64,000 bases of DNA from Pontibacter coccineus. Lineage in GTDB: Bacteria; Bacteroidota; Bacteroidia; Cytophagales; Hymenobacteraceae. This document shows, piece by piece, positions 1 through 8,242 of this stretch. Below the pieces are notes generated by a model, which was not told the origin of the DNA, made no database searches, and was given only the letters and a program-made list of their open reading frames with translations. Each line of letters opens with the position of its first letter. Within the stretch, counting starts at the first letter, position 1. The DNA is taken from the NCBI RefSeq assembly GCF_030546575.1, contig NZ_JAUOTN010000004.1, forward strand, positions 310,001 through 374,000, read 5' to 3'. Both the position numbers and the translations under genes were made by a program.

Positions 1-1572
1 GCGGAACTGGGCCTAGCCATCCTGTCAGATATCTTCAACCGGGGTATCACGCTGCTCGATAGCCTGCTGGGCGATCTTTTTTCCAACAACACTTCGGTGC
101 AACTCATCGAACACGCCGCCCGGCTAGACCTGGCGCAGTTCGAGGATGCTACTTTTTACGACAAACTGGAGCGGGCGCGTCGGCAAACGATCACCCGGGT
201 GGTGCTGATGTCGCAGGTGCTCTCGCAGCTGCAGGACATGGTCACGATCGCTTTTCTGGCCGTGGGCCTGATTGCCTTTAATCCCTGGCTCATCCTGATC
301 CTGCTGGTGGCCGTTATCCCTTCGTTTCTGGGCGAGACGCACTTCAACGAACGCACCTACTCCCTCTCCCGCTCCTGGACACCCGAGCGCCGCGAACTCG
401 ACTACCTGCGCTACATCGGGGCCTCCGACGAAACGGCCAAGGAGATCAAAACCTTTAACCTGTCGGGTTTCCTGGCTACTCGTTTTAAACAACTCTCGGA
501 CCGCTACTATGCCCTGAACAAAAGCCTGATCGTGCGGCGGGCCGTATGGGGAAGTGCCCTCTCCTCTTTGGGAACACTGGCTTATTACGGGGCCTATATT
601 TTTATACTGGCGCAAACGGTGGCCGGTGCTATTACAGTGGGTACGCTCACGTTTCTGGCGGGCTCGTTCAGCAACATGCGGGGCCTGCTGCAGGGCATCA
701 TGACCCGCTTTTCGCAGATCGCGGAGAGTGCGCTATACCTGCAGGATCTTTTTGATTTTCTGGAATTGAAGCCGCAGATCACCCCGCCTGCCAATCCGCT
801 TTCTATACCTCGGCCTATAAAAGAGGGCTTTACTTTTGAAAATGTCGGTTTCAAGTACCATAACAGCGAAAAGTGGGCGGTGCGACACCTGTCCTTCCAT
901 TTGCAGGCCGGCGAAAAACTGGCGCTGGTAGGCGAGAACGGTGCCGGTAAAACCACGTTGGTCAAGCTGCTGGCCCGCCTCTACGAACCCTCCGAAGGCC
1001 GCATCCTGCTCGACGGCATCGACCTGCGCGAGTACGACCTCAACGATCTGCGCCACCAGGTCGGCATTATCTTTCAGGACTATGTGCGCTTCCAGATGAC
1101 GGCCTCCGACAACATCGCCATCGGGCAGATCAGCAACATTGCTGACCGCGATCGCATACAGGGCTCCGCACAGAAGAGCCTGGCCGACCCCGTGATACAG
1201 CGCCTGCCGGATGGCTATGAACAGGTGCTCGGCAAGCGGTTTAACAAAGGCGTGGAGCTGTCGGGAGGCGAATGGCAGAAGGTGGCACTGGCCCGGGCCT
1301 ACATGCGCGACGCGCAGCTGCTGATCCTCGACGAGCCCACTTCAGCACTTGATGCCCGTGCTGAACACGAGGTTTTTCTGCGCTTCTCGGAGCTGATCGC
1401 CGGTAAAACCGCCGTGCTCATCTCCCACCGCTTTTCCACCGTGCGCATGGCCGACCGCATCCTGTTCCTTGAGCAGGGGCAACTGAAAGAATTGGGCTCG
1501 CATGAAGAACTCTTGGCGCAAAACGGCAAGTATGCCGAGCTTTTTGCGCTGCAGGCGAAAGGGTATCTGTAA
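1..1572 (+). CDS. ABC transporter, fused permease and ATPase (5' truncated by window edge)
   Basis: The reading frame is open from base 1, so the start lies outside the window; 523 residues are visible. The first 230 or so residues are hydrophobic helices of an exporter-type ABC membrane domain. The nucleotide-binding domain follows, with Walker A GENGAGKTT near visible residue 311, signature LSGGE near 420, Walker B LLILDEPTS near 440 and the H-loop in LISHR. This is the layout of a half-transporter that works as a homodimer or heterodimer in the inner membrane. The substrate cannot be told from the sequence; lipid, peptide or drug export are all possible. It converges with the DUF2490 gene on the other strand, with only about 70 bases between its stop and the expected end of that gene. 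Confidence 0.93.
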   Translation, partial: AELGLAILSDIFNRGITLLDSLLGDLFSNNTSVQLIEHAARLDLAQFEDATFYDKLERARRQTITRVVLMSQVLSQLQDMVTIAFLAVGLIAFNPWLILILLVAVIPSFLGETHFNERTYSLSRSWTPERRELDYLRYIGASDETAKEIKTFNLSGFLATRFKQLSDRYYALNKSLIVRRAVWGSALSSLGTLAYYGAYIFILAQTVAGAITVGTLTFLAGSFSNMRGLLQGIMTRFSQIAESALYLQDLFDFLELKPQITPPANPLSIPRPIKEGFTFENVGFKYHNSEKWAVRHLSFHLQAGEKLALVGENGAGKTTLVKLLARLYEPSEGRILLDGIDLREYDLNDLRHQVGIIFQDYVRFQMTASDNIAIGQISNIADRDRIQGSAQKSLADPVIQRLPDGYEQVLGKRFNKGVELSGGEWQKVALARAYMRDAQLLILDEPTSALDARAEHEVFLRFSELIAGKTAVLISHRFSTVRMADRILFLEQGQLKELGSHEELLAQNGKYAELFALQAKGYL

Positions 1573-2423
1573 CCAAGTATCAGGACAAAATAACTTTTTA
1601 TAAAGCCCACTCCCGTGAGGAATGATGGCGTACGGCTATACCTTAGTCTTCCGATTCCTTCCGATTCCTTCCGCTTCTTTGTTAAATCAATTTTGTGGGA
1701 GATGGCCAGCTGCACGATATGCCGCTTGTAGAACTGGTAGCCCGATGATCGTTGCTGGTACCAGTGCAGGTAGCTCGCCTCTACTTCCAGATTGTCCAAT
1801 ACAGCGTAACTCAATCCGGCATATATCCTGTTCTGGTCGAAGCGGTTGTACACAATTTTTTTGCCCGCATTGATATGGATTTCGTCGTTTAGCTTAAGCT
1901 TGAGCGGCTGGTCGTTAATACTTGCCAACCGGTATTCCACCCCTAGCCTATACCTGAAACGGTAATTGCTGTTATACCCGGGGGCCAGCTCTCCGTTGCT
2001 GGTATTCCTGAAAAAGCGCTTCTCGGCTCTATACCTGTGGGTAATGGTTAATCTCCCAAGGGGCTGATTATAATTGAGCTGGATGTGCGGCCTTAGTTCG
2101 GGCACAACGAGCCGCTGCGTGGCTTTGGGGTCGTTGGGGCTTTGCCGGATATACGTAAAGCCCGCCACTGCCTCCCAGTTTTCGCCCAATGCGTAGCGGG
2201 CCTGCGAGCGAACCAGGAACTGGTCGTGCCTGTCTGGGTTTACGAATCGCCGTTCCTGCACCTCCGACGTTAACGACCACTTGTCGCTGAACTTAAGCGT
2301 GTTTGAAAAAGTGAACCAGGCCAGTTGCTGGTGTGTCACCTCTTTTCCAGTAGATTGGGCAAAACCCGCTGCACTATGCAGCAGCCCCACCGCAAGCAGC
2401 ACCCAAAGCTGTAAGTTATTCAT
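1299..2423 (-). CDS. DUF2490 outer-membrane-like protein, C-terminus extended by a 10-bp duplication
   Basis: Begins MNNLQLWVLLAVGLL, a signal peptide ending near GFAQ, followed by alternating beta-strand sequence typical of DUF2490 proteins, which are predicted small outer-membrane barrels. The start at 2423 overlaps the stop of the 29-codon peptide upstream (ATGAATAA), so translation is probably coupled. As it stands the frame runs 374 residues and its last 117 or so are read antisense through the ABC transporter gene, which is implausible. At 1651-1670 the 10-bp unit CCGATTCCTT occurs twice in tandem. With one copy the frame would end at 1643 after KKRKESED, giving 256 residues, a normal length. 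The present form is thus best read as a frame-shifted 3' end or a sequencing/assembly error. Function is unknown beyond the family. Confidence 0.75.
   Translation of the reverse strand: MNNLQLWVLLAVGLLHSAAGFAQSTGKEVTHQQLAWFTFSNTLKFSDKWSLTSEVQERRFVNPDRHDQFLVRSQARYALGENWEAVAGFTYIRQSPNDPKATQRLVVPELRPHIQLNYNQPLGRLTITHRYRAEKRFFRNTSNGELAPGYNSNYRFRYRLGVEYRLASINDQPLKLKLNDEIHINAGKKIVYNRFDQNRIYAGLSYAVLDNLEVEASYLHWYQQRSSGYQFYKRHIVQLAISHKIDLTKKRKESEGIGRLRYSRTPSFLTGVGFIKSYFVLILGYRYPFACSAKSSAYLPFCAKSSSCEPNSFSCPCSRNRMRSAMRTVEKRWEMSTAVLPAISSEKRRKTSCSARASSAEVGSSRISSCASRM
1651..1670. repeat. Tandem 10-bp duplication (two exact copies)
   Basis: CCGATTCCTT is repeated exactly twice, followed by a third partial copy CCGCTTCTTT. 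The duplication lies at the 3' end of the DUF2490 gene. Removing one copy restores a TAA stop (complement of 1643-1645) in frame. Confidence 0.9.
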
Positions 2424-2505
2424 CCTCCGCCATAAAATGCCAAACCAGTAACACACAGGCCAGACTCAGTACTGCCAGTAAGATCAGGAACAGGTCTTCT
2501 CCCAT
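2416..2505 (-). CDS. Small single-pass membrane peptide (29 aa)
   Basis: An ATG at 2505 opens a 29-codon frame: MGEDLFLILLAV followed by LSLACVLLVWHF and ending MAEDE. Acidic ends flank about 20 uninterrupted hydrophobic residues, so it would span the membrane once. It sits 17 bases after the stop of the FAD/NAD(P)-binding protein gene, and its TAA overlaps the ATG of the DUF2490 gene in the string ATGAATAA. The tight spacing on both sides suggests one transcript and coupled translation. I do not recognise a family. It could be an accessory peptide of a membrane complex or only a leader that controls translation of the next gene. Supported by position and composition only. Confidence 0.45.
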   Translation of the reverse strand: MGEDLFLILLAVLSLACVLLVWHFMAEDE

Positions 2506-2522
2506 GGTCGGTCTTTAACAGG

Positions 2523-3941
2523 TCAGCTTTTTTCAGCGATTTCCAATGTGGCTTTCCCCTCTCGAATCAATCTGAATGCGAGCGCTTTTGCCTGCTGCCT
2601 TATCTCACGCAGCGCAGTCGATTCATACAGCATCCCCTTCCTGGGAGGCCCGAGGGTGAACGCGCCGCGCACGGATTTGCCTGCTGCATCGACCAGCTTG
2701 CCACTTGGTGTCGTCTTAAGCCCCAGGTATAGCACATCGGGCTGTGCCAGGCCGTCCGCCAGCAACTGCTGTACTAGCGGAGCTATTACCTGGGTGTAAT
2801 CGCATTGCGGGCCCGTGCAGTTGATGACCCTGCCTACCTCAATTTCTTCTGTTGCCTTGTGATGCCTTCTCCTGATGGTAACGCGCGCTCCATTCCCCTT
2901 CTCGTGCACATCCACAACAGCGGCCGCTATTACCTCCAGCTGACCGTTTTTCTGTAGTTCCTGCAGCAGCGCGGCTGAGGCGGCCGGCATGCGGTGGCGG
3001 TGCACTTCCCAGTATGGCCGAACGTGGCGCAGAAAAATCTTTTTCTCTTTCAATGGCAAAGACTGCCAGAGCACGGGTACATCATCACGCAGCGCGTCCA
3101 GCACACTCCGCCAGGTATAGCCTGTCGCTTCAGCTCGCTTTATCTCCTCCCGAACGAAACGCAACAAACCCAATGCGGACAGATACGCCGCTGCCGGGAT
3201 CGCCAGGTTGGGGCATGGCCGCGTGCTCACATCGAAAGGCTGCGGCAGCAGCCCGTGGCGCGACACCACGTATACCTTGCCCTTGTGGCCTTGTGCCTGC
3301 AGGCTGCCCACCAGATCCACCATCGTCAGGCTGGAACCAATCAGCAGCAGGGGCTCCTGTGCCTGCAGACCTCTCAGCCCTTTGGCCGACCAGGGAGAGG
3401 CGACATAGCATGGGCTTTTATAGAAGCTTTGGTTAGGTATAGGTAACGGCGCCGGCGGGAAGTTGCCCACGGCCAGCACCACTTTGTTGGCGCTCAAGTT
3501 GAGCTGGTTGCTACAGCTTACAGCAAAACCACGGCCCTGCCTCGATACCGATAGCGCCTCTTCATACACCCGCACAAACGAAACGCCTTTCGCCGCACCA
3601 GCCTCCGCCTCCAGCAGGCGCGCTTTCAGGTAATCGCCGAAAACAGTACGCGGGATAAAGTCCGTTGACTGGACTGGCAGCGAAATTTGCCTTTGGTACA
3701 GATGAGCGTACTTTTCCAGCCAGTTAAAGAAATCGAGTGGTTCGTCAGCAAAAAGGCTCATGGCAGAAGCGGGCACATTGAGTGGCTGAAAAGGCAACTG
3801 GCTTGAGTAGGCAACACCACGGTTCATTCTATACCTATCCGGTTCTATCAGGTAAACCGTAGTGCCCGACGCAGCATTTTTCAACAGATGGATAGCTGTT
3901 AGCGTACCGCTTAGCCCTGCTCCTATTATAGCGATTGTCAT
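2523..3941 (-). CDS. FAD/NAD(P)-binding protein (YdhS-like)
   Basis: 472 residues. The N-terminus carries a Rossmann dinucleotide-binding loop, GAGLSG at residues 7-12, then an acidic residue at the end of strand two (LIEPDR). The mid-region has LLIGSSLTMVDL, a second nucleotide-binding-like loop, and the C-terminal part has VINCTGPQCDY, the ATG-like segment found in FAD-NAD(P)-binding proteins of the PF13454 type. Related proteins are flavoproteins of uncertain substrate, sometimes described as hydroxyacylglutathione- or lysine-oxidase-like in annotation, but nothing here defines the reaction. It is the first gene of a leftward group with the 29-codon peptide and the DUF2490 gene. Confidence 0.85.
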   Translation of the reverse strand: MTIAIIGAGLSGTLTAIHLLKNAASGTTVYLIEPDRYRMNRGVAYSSQLPFQPLNVPASAMSLFADEPLDFFNWLEKYAHLYQRQISLPVQSTDFIPRTVFGDYLKARLLEAEAGAAKGVSFVRVYEEALSVSRQGRGFAVSCSNQLNLSANKVVLAVGNFPPAPLPIPNQSFYKSPCYVASPWSAKGLRGLQAQEPLLLIGSSLTMVDLVGSLQAQGHKGKVYVVSRHGLLPQPFDVSTRPCPNLAIPAAAYLSALGLLRFVREEIKRAEATGYTWRSVLDALRDDVPVLWQSLPLKEKKIFLRHVRPYWEVHRHRMPAASAALLQELQKNGQLEVIAAAVVDVHEKGNGARVTIRRRHHKATEEIEVGRVINCTGPQCDYTQVIAPLVQQLLADGLAQPDVLYLGLKTTPSGKLVDAAGKSVRGAFTLGPPRKGMLYESTALREIRQQAKALAFRLIREGKATLEIAEKS

Positions 3942-4169
3942 GGTTGGTATAGCTAAGGTATAGACTTCTTTCTCTTTGGCCGAGCGTGTGGCCTAGTGCT
4001 TACTGCCTGCGTGTAAGCGCGCTAGGTGCCTGCAACTGTTTCAAAACAGCATTCTGATTTTACGGTAATCCAGACGCTGAGTTGATAAGCTGCCTCGCTT
4101 AATAACATTGACTTTAAGCTGATTATACCGCCGCCTATACCTTGGTCTACTGAACACCGCTGCCCCGGC

Positions 4170-4185
4170 TGTCCCACGTGGAACA
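4170..4185. promoter_or_regulatory. parS-like centromere site (degenerate)
   Basis: TGTCCCACGTGGAACA is a near-palindrome around CACGTG. On the other strand it reads TGTTCCACGTGGGACA, differing from the bacterial parS consensus TGTTNCACGTGAAACA at two positions. It is intergenic, next to the stop of the SLC13 gene. Binding by ParB is inferred; the perfect site at 33469 supports the idea that this part of the chromosome carries parS. Confidence 0.45.
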
Positions 4186-4187
4186 GT

Positions 4188-5966
4188 TTAGAACGGAAAG
4201 AAGAAAGGGATGATAAACGAGGCCACCAGCCACAGCATTATGTTGAGTGGCGTACCTACACGCAGGTAGTCTACAAACCGGTAGTTACCCGGGCCGTAAA
4301 TCATGGTATTGGTCTGGTAGCCCATCGGCGTGATAAAGCTGAGCGAGGCCGCAAAAGTTACAGCCATCAGGAAGGGCCGGACGCTTACGCCCATCTCTTT
4401 GGCCGCCACAATGGCAATGGGCGCCAGCAGGGCCGCCGTCGCGTTGTTCGACATGAAATTGGTGGTCATGAAAGTGATGAAGAAGAAAGCCGACAATAGT
4501 GCGTGCGGCCCGTAGCTGCCTATCGACTCCACCAAAAAGCCTGAGAGCAGGCTGGCTGCGCCGGTCTTTTCGAGCGCCGTGCCCATGGAAAGCACACCGG
4601 CCAGCATAAAGATTACTTTCCACTCAATGGCTTTGTAGAGCTCGTCGAGGCGGATGGATTTGGTGAGCACCAGCAACACCACCCCAGCCAATGCGCTGAG
4701 CACAATGTGCGCCAGCCCCGTGGCTGCTGTAAGCACCACCCCTGCCCCTATTACCAACACAGGTATAATCTTGCTGTAGTCGTAGTGGCTGCGCTCTGTT
4801 TCGGAGATAAGCAGAATGTCCTCGTTGCTGCGCAGGTTCAGGGCCTGGTTTTTGTCGGCTGAAATCAGGAGCACGTCGCCGGCTGAGAGGCGGGTATGGG
4901 TGAGCTTCTCGTGGAGGATCTCATCGCGGTGGCGGATGGCGACCACGGTGGCCCCGTGGTTGTAGGCCCTGAAGTCAAGCTCTTTCAAGGACTTGCCTAC
5001 CATGTAGGAGTTGGGCGTCACGATGGCTTCGAACAGCTTGGTGGCGGTGTTGTTCAGGTCCTCGTCTTTGAGCCTTCGCTCCGATTTCAGCTTGATGCCC
5101 TTCTCCACCTTCATTTTCTTGAGCTTCTCCACGTCGCAGCGCACCTTCAGCACATCGCCTGACCGCAGCATGGTATAGGGGGTGGCGTTGAGCTTATACT
5201 TGTCGCGGGTCACCTGCAGCACATCTATATCGAGGTTCTGCACCAGGCTGGAACTCCTGAGCGGCATACCTACGGAGGGGGAGTTGGGCAGCAGCACGAT
5301 CTCGGTCAGGTAGTCGCCCATGTTAAAGTCCTCTGTCAGGTCTTCGGCCACCTTGCGGTCAGGGAGCAGAAACCGGCCAACAAACACCATGTACAGTATC
5401 CCGACGATCAGAAATACAATGCCCGCCGATGTGAGTTCGAACATACCGATAGGCGCCTCTCCCTGCGCCTCCGCGATGCCGCTCACCAGTATGTTGGTAG
5501 AGGTGCCGATCAGGGTGCAGATACCACCCAGCAACGCTCCGAAAGACAGGGGCATCAGCAGTTTGGCAGGGCTGATGCGGGTGTCTCGGGCCACCTGTAT
5601 CACCATGGGCATGAGCAGGGCCACCACCGCCGTGTCGTTGATAAAAGCAGAGAGCAGACCTGAAGCCAGCATCACAGCCAGTAAACAGAGCAGGTTGCTT
5701 TTGCGGCCTATCCGGGTGAGCAGCACCCCCACATTACTCAGCGAGCCCGACTTAAAAATGGCTGAGCTGATGATGAACATGCAGGCGACCGTGATGGTGG
5801 CGGGATTGCTGAAACCGGCCAGGCCCTCCGCGGGTGTGAGGATGCCGAGCATCATGAAGAGCGTCATGACAAGTATGGCCGTCGTGTCGATGGAGAGCCT
5901 TTCGCTGACGAAAAGCACCACAGCCACCGCTATCACAGATAGAACCACGCCAATCTCGTATGTCAT
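4188..5966 (-). CDS. SLC13-family permease with two RCK_C (TrkA-C) domains
   Basis: 592 residues. Two blocks of hydrophobic helices (about residues 1-200 and 400-592) enclose two soluble segments of about 85 residues each, which look like TrkA-C/RCK_C regulatory domains (LRSGDVLKVRC and LSAGDVLLISADKN). The second block has NDTAVVALLMP-like and NNATAALLAP motifs, the paired helical-hairpin signature of the DASS/SLC13 group that takes up sulfate, dicarboxylates or related anions with sodium. The exact ion cannot be told. Single gene, with a parS-like site directly behind it. Confidence 0.88.
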   Translation of the reverse strand: MTYEIGVVLSVIAVAVVLFVSERLSIDTTAILVMTLFMMLGILTPAEGLAGFSNPATITVACMFIISSAIFKSGSLSNVGVLLTRIGRKSNLLCLLAVMLASGLLSAFINDTAVVALLMPMVIQVARDTRISPAKLLMPLSFGALLGGICTLIGTSTNILVSGIAEAQGEAPIGMFELTSAGIVFLIVGILYMVFVGRFLLPDRKVAEDLTEDFNMGDYLTEIVLLPNSPSVGMPLRSSSLVQNLDIDVLQVTRDKYKLNATPYTMLRSGDVLKVRCDVEKLKKMKVEKGIKLKSERRLKDEDLNNTATKLFEAIVTPNSYMVGKSLKELDFRAYNHGATVVAIRHRDEILHEKLTHTRLSAGDVLLISADKNQALNLRSNEDILLISETERSHYDYSKIIPVLVIGAGVVLTAATGLAHIVLSALAGVVLLVLTKSIRLDELYKAIEWKVIFMLAGVLSMGTALEKTGAASLLSGFLVESIGSYGPHALLSAFFFITFMTTNFMSNNATAALLAPIAIVAAKEMGVSVRPFLMAVTFAASLSFITPMGYQTNTMIYGPGNYRFVDYLRVGTPLNIMLWLVASFIIPFFFPF

Positions 5967-6151
5967 GATTGATAGTTAGGTATGGAACCGGCTTGGTGCG
6001 CTGCCAGCCAGCGGGTATAGCGTTGCCGCAGACAAGGGCGGAATAATTGGTAGCTATAACTGGTTTTGTGGTCAAACAGTTACAAAAGAAAGGAATTAAC
6101 GGGAAGGAAAAATACACTGGCAGCACAGCAAATGCTACAGCTGTGCTGGGG

Positions 6152-6589
6152 TTATGCCATTGTTGTATCCAGCCAATGTTGGGCCGTTTCGCTGGTTTCA
6201 AAAAGCTGGAAAGGCAGCTCTATCTTCTTGATGCTATCGGCTGCCTGCAGACTGGCAATTTTATCAAGCGGCATGACATTGGCAATCCTGCTTGGTCCGG
6301 CTGCCCTCATTTTGCGCTGCGCCTCCTCGTGCATACTGCAGAGTTGTTGCGGGTGGGTGATCATGGTGCGCATGTCAATAAGGAGCGTGAAGCCCGGCGA
6401 GACCAACTGTAATGCCCCGTCCCAATCCTTCAGAAAGTCAGGTACGATGTCGGTATTCTTCCAAAAGCCCAGTATGCTGAGGTATAATCTGTTCCTGATG
6501 CCGTCATAGCCGATTTCGTAACAAGCGTTACGGACAACATTTTGCTGGGTAGGTATAGAAGGGTCGGTATGTGGCGTTTTGCTATCCAT
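6152..6589 (-). CDS. STAS/SpoIIAA-like small cytoplasmic protein
   Basis: 145 residues, no signal peptide or membrane segment. The order of predicted elements (YDGIRNRLYLSILGFWKNTD, then a strand GFTLLIDMRTMITHP, then a helix and a final strand) resembles a STAS or SpoIIAA-like alpha/beta fold, but there is no diagnostic motif and the assignment is tentative. It lies 121 bases after the fasciclin gene on the same strand, with a small perfect hairpin in the gap. Confidence 0.65.
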   Translation of the reverse strand: MDSKTPHTDPSIPTQQNVVRNACYEIGYDGIRNRLYLSILGFWKNTDIVPDFLKDWDGALQLVSPGFTLLIDMRTMITHPQQLCSMHEEAQRKMRAAGPSRIANVMPLDKIASLQAADSIKKIELPFQLFETSETAQHWLDTTMA

Positions 6590-6636
6590 GTAGGGCTCAG
6601 GTATAGCATACGCAATTGTTCAACGAATGCATGATA

Positions 6637-6656
6637 CCTATTCAAGTATGAATAGG
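6637..6656. repeat. Perfect inverted repeat (8-bp arms)
   Basis: CCTATTCA and TGAATAGG are separated by AGTA, between the fasciclin gene and the STAS-like gene. It could be a hairpin in the transcript or an operator; there is no T-tract to make it a convincing terminator. Confidence 0.4.
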
Positions 6657-6710
6657 CTGATAAAAGGTAAGATGGTGCAATCGTGGATTTGGTCCGGATA
6701 TTTTCCATTC

Positions 6711-7184
6711 CTAAGGCTGCAACACCCCTCCCAGTTCGTGCACCCGACCATTCCGCAGGGCAATGTCCGCGGTGTGCAGCTGCACGCCGTTCAGGAGCGT
6801 GTTGTCCTTCTTACGGCACACGTTCAGTGACGCACTGCCATTGGTCTGCAAACGGCTTCCCTCTTTAAAGTCGGTTGCAGACAGCGTACCCTTGATTAGG
6901 TGCATTGCCATCACAGCGCGTATTGTCTCTACAGGCTGGCCTTTCAATTCCTGCAAACTCGCCTCGGGCGGCATCAGCAAGGTATAGGCGGTGCTGCCGG
7001 AGAGGGCGGGAGCCATACCTGCCGTGGTCAGAAGCTCGGCCAGCACAGGGCGCTCATTGATGACGTACTGCATGATGGTGGTGCGCTGCAGCTCACTGTC
7101 CTGCGCCACGGCTTGTTTGCTGGTCAGGGAAAAGGCTACAAAAAGTACTATTCCAAGGTATATATAATATAGTTTCGATTTCAT
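6711..7184 (-). CDS. Fasciclin (FAS1) domain secreted protein
   Basis: 157 residues beginning with a signal peptide (IYLGIVLFVAFSLTSKQAVAQ). The rest is one FAS1 domain: it has the H1-like segment AYTLLMPPEASLQEL and the H2-like segment VHELGGVLQP at the very end, with the conserved AMHLIKG between. FAS1 proteins are surface or periplasmic adhesion-like modules. The protein ends where the domain ends, so it is a single-domain form. Neighbour of the STAS-like gene on the same strand. Confidence 0.85.
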   Translation of the reverse strand: MKSKLYYIYLGIVLFVAFSLTSKQAVAQDSELQRTTIMQYVINERPVLAELLTTAGMAPALSGSTAYTLLMPPEASLQELKGQPVETIRAVMAMHLIKGTLSATDFKEGSRLQTNGSASLNVCRKKDNTLLNGVQLHTADIALRNGRVHELGGVLQP

Positions 7185-7292
7185 CGGTACAAATGCTGTT
7201 CTTTTGCATTTATACGGAATTCACTGGCTCTCAGCCAGATTTTAACTTCGAAGAATCAGGCCAGAAGAGTGCAATTATACCTACCCGAACAG

Positions 7293-7940
7293 TTACCAGC
7301 TGCTAATTTGCTGAATAAAATGAGGCCCTGCTTTTGGAACGAGTATCAATGTCATAATTACCCCGAATACAGCACCGTAAAGGTGTGCATCGTGGTTGAT
7401 GTTGTCGCCCATTTGCTTGCCCTGGTAATATGAGTAGATCATATAAAGCAGGCCAAATATAAATCCTGGGATTCCGATAGGGATAAAGAGTATACCTATC
7501 TCGCCTAGCGGGTTAAACATAATACTTGCGAAAACCACAGAAGCCACGCCGCCTGAGGCACCTAGAGCCCGGTAGACCGGATTGTTCTTATGTTTGATAA
7601 ATGTTGGAATATCAGAGACGATAATACCGCCTATAAAAATGAGCAAGTAGAGCAGCTCTCCCGTTATCAGGCCAAATCCTCCCAGTACTCCCTCACCGTT
7701 AAAGATGCCATTCACCATGATGTATTCGATGTTCTGCCCAAAAGAGTATAGGACGAACATATTAAAGAATAAGTGCATATAATCGGCATGCAGAAAGCCA
7801 GAGGTAATGAAGCGATACCAGGAGTTGTCGCGCTGAACTGCATAAGGATACATGATCCAGTTCTGCATGAGTTCGTGGTTTTTCCAGGCATACCACGAAA
7901 TGCCCACTGTAATGATGATCAGGATGATGGTAAGGCTCAT
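7293..7940 (-). CDS. Rhomboid-family intramembrane serine protease
   Basis: 215 residues with about six membrane helices. The catalytic serine is in GASGG (Ser129) and the catalytic histidine is H186 in the last helix motif HLYGAVFG. The first loop carries HADYMHLFFN, the HxxxN-type element that forms the oxyanion region. Rhomboids cleave single-pass membrane proteins within the membrane; the substrate is unknown. Stand-alone gene followed by a 300-base gap on its upstream side that is rich in the TATACCT word. Confidence 0.92.
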   Translation of the reverse strand: MSLTIILIIITVGISWYAWKNHELMQNWIMYPYAVQRDNSWYRFITSGFLHADYMHLFFNMFVLYSFGQNIEYIMVNGIFNGEGVLGGFGLITGELLYLLIFIGGIIVSDIPTFIKHKNNPVYRALGASGGVASVVFASIMFNPLGEIGILFIPIGIPGFIFGLLYMIYSYYQGKQMGDNINHDAHLYGAVFGVIMTLILVPKAGPHFIQQISSW

Positions 7941-8242
7941 TTTTTTGTTTTGGGTGAATTAGCGAATGAGTAGGTGTTTTATTTTTGAATGGGTGATTGA
8001 GTGCATAAGTGATTCATCGCATTCACAAACGCTTGATGTTTGCTGACACTAACTTTTTATCGGGTACTGTTTAGTTGATTTGACTTTCAGGCATAAGCTA
8101 AAGTTATCTGAAGACCTCCGCTATACCTTTCAGCATCTCTTTTTAGTTACACAGTCCTCTGCTATACCTGCCAATATAAATCGCTATACCTGCGAAGCTA
8201 TACCTGAAAACCCAACACCTGCGAACCAACAATTTAGCAATT
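7941..8242. other. Gene-less stretch with clustered TATACCT words
   Basis: 302 bases between the rhomboid and polyprenyl synthase genes. No convincing frame. Four copies of TATACCT, all in the same direction, start at 8122, 8163, 8185 and 8199. A 69-codon frame crossing it has no coding character. Confidence 0.7.

Noticed and set aside
5320..5979. Open frame of 219 codons on the plus strand
   Set aside because: Antisense to the SLC13 permease; serine- and threonine-rich shadow of membrane codons.
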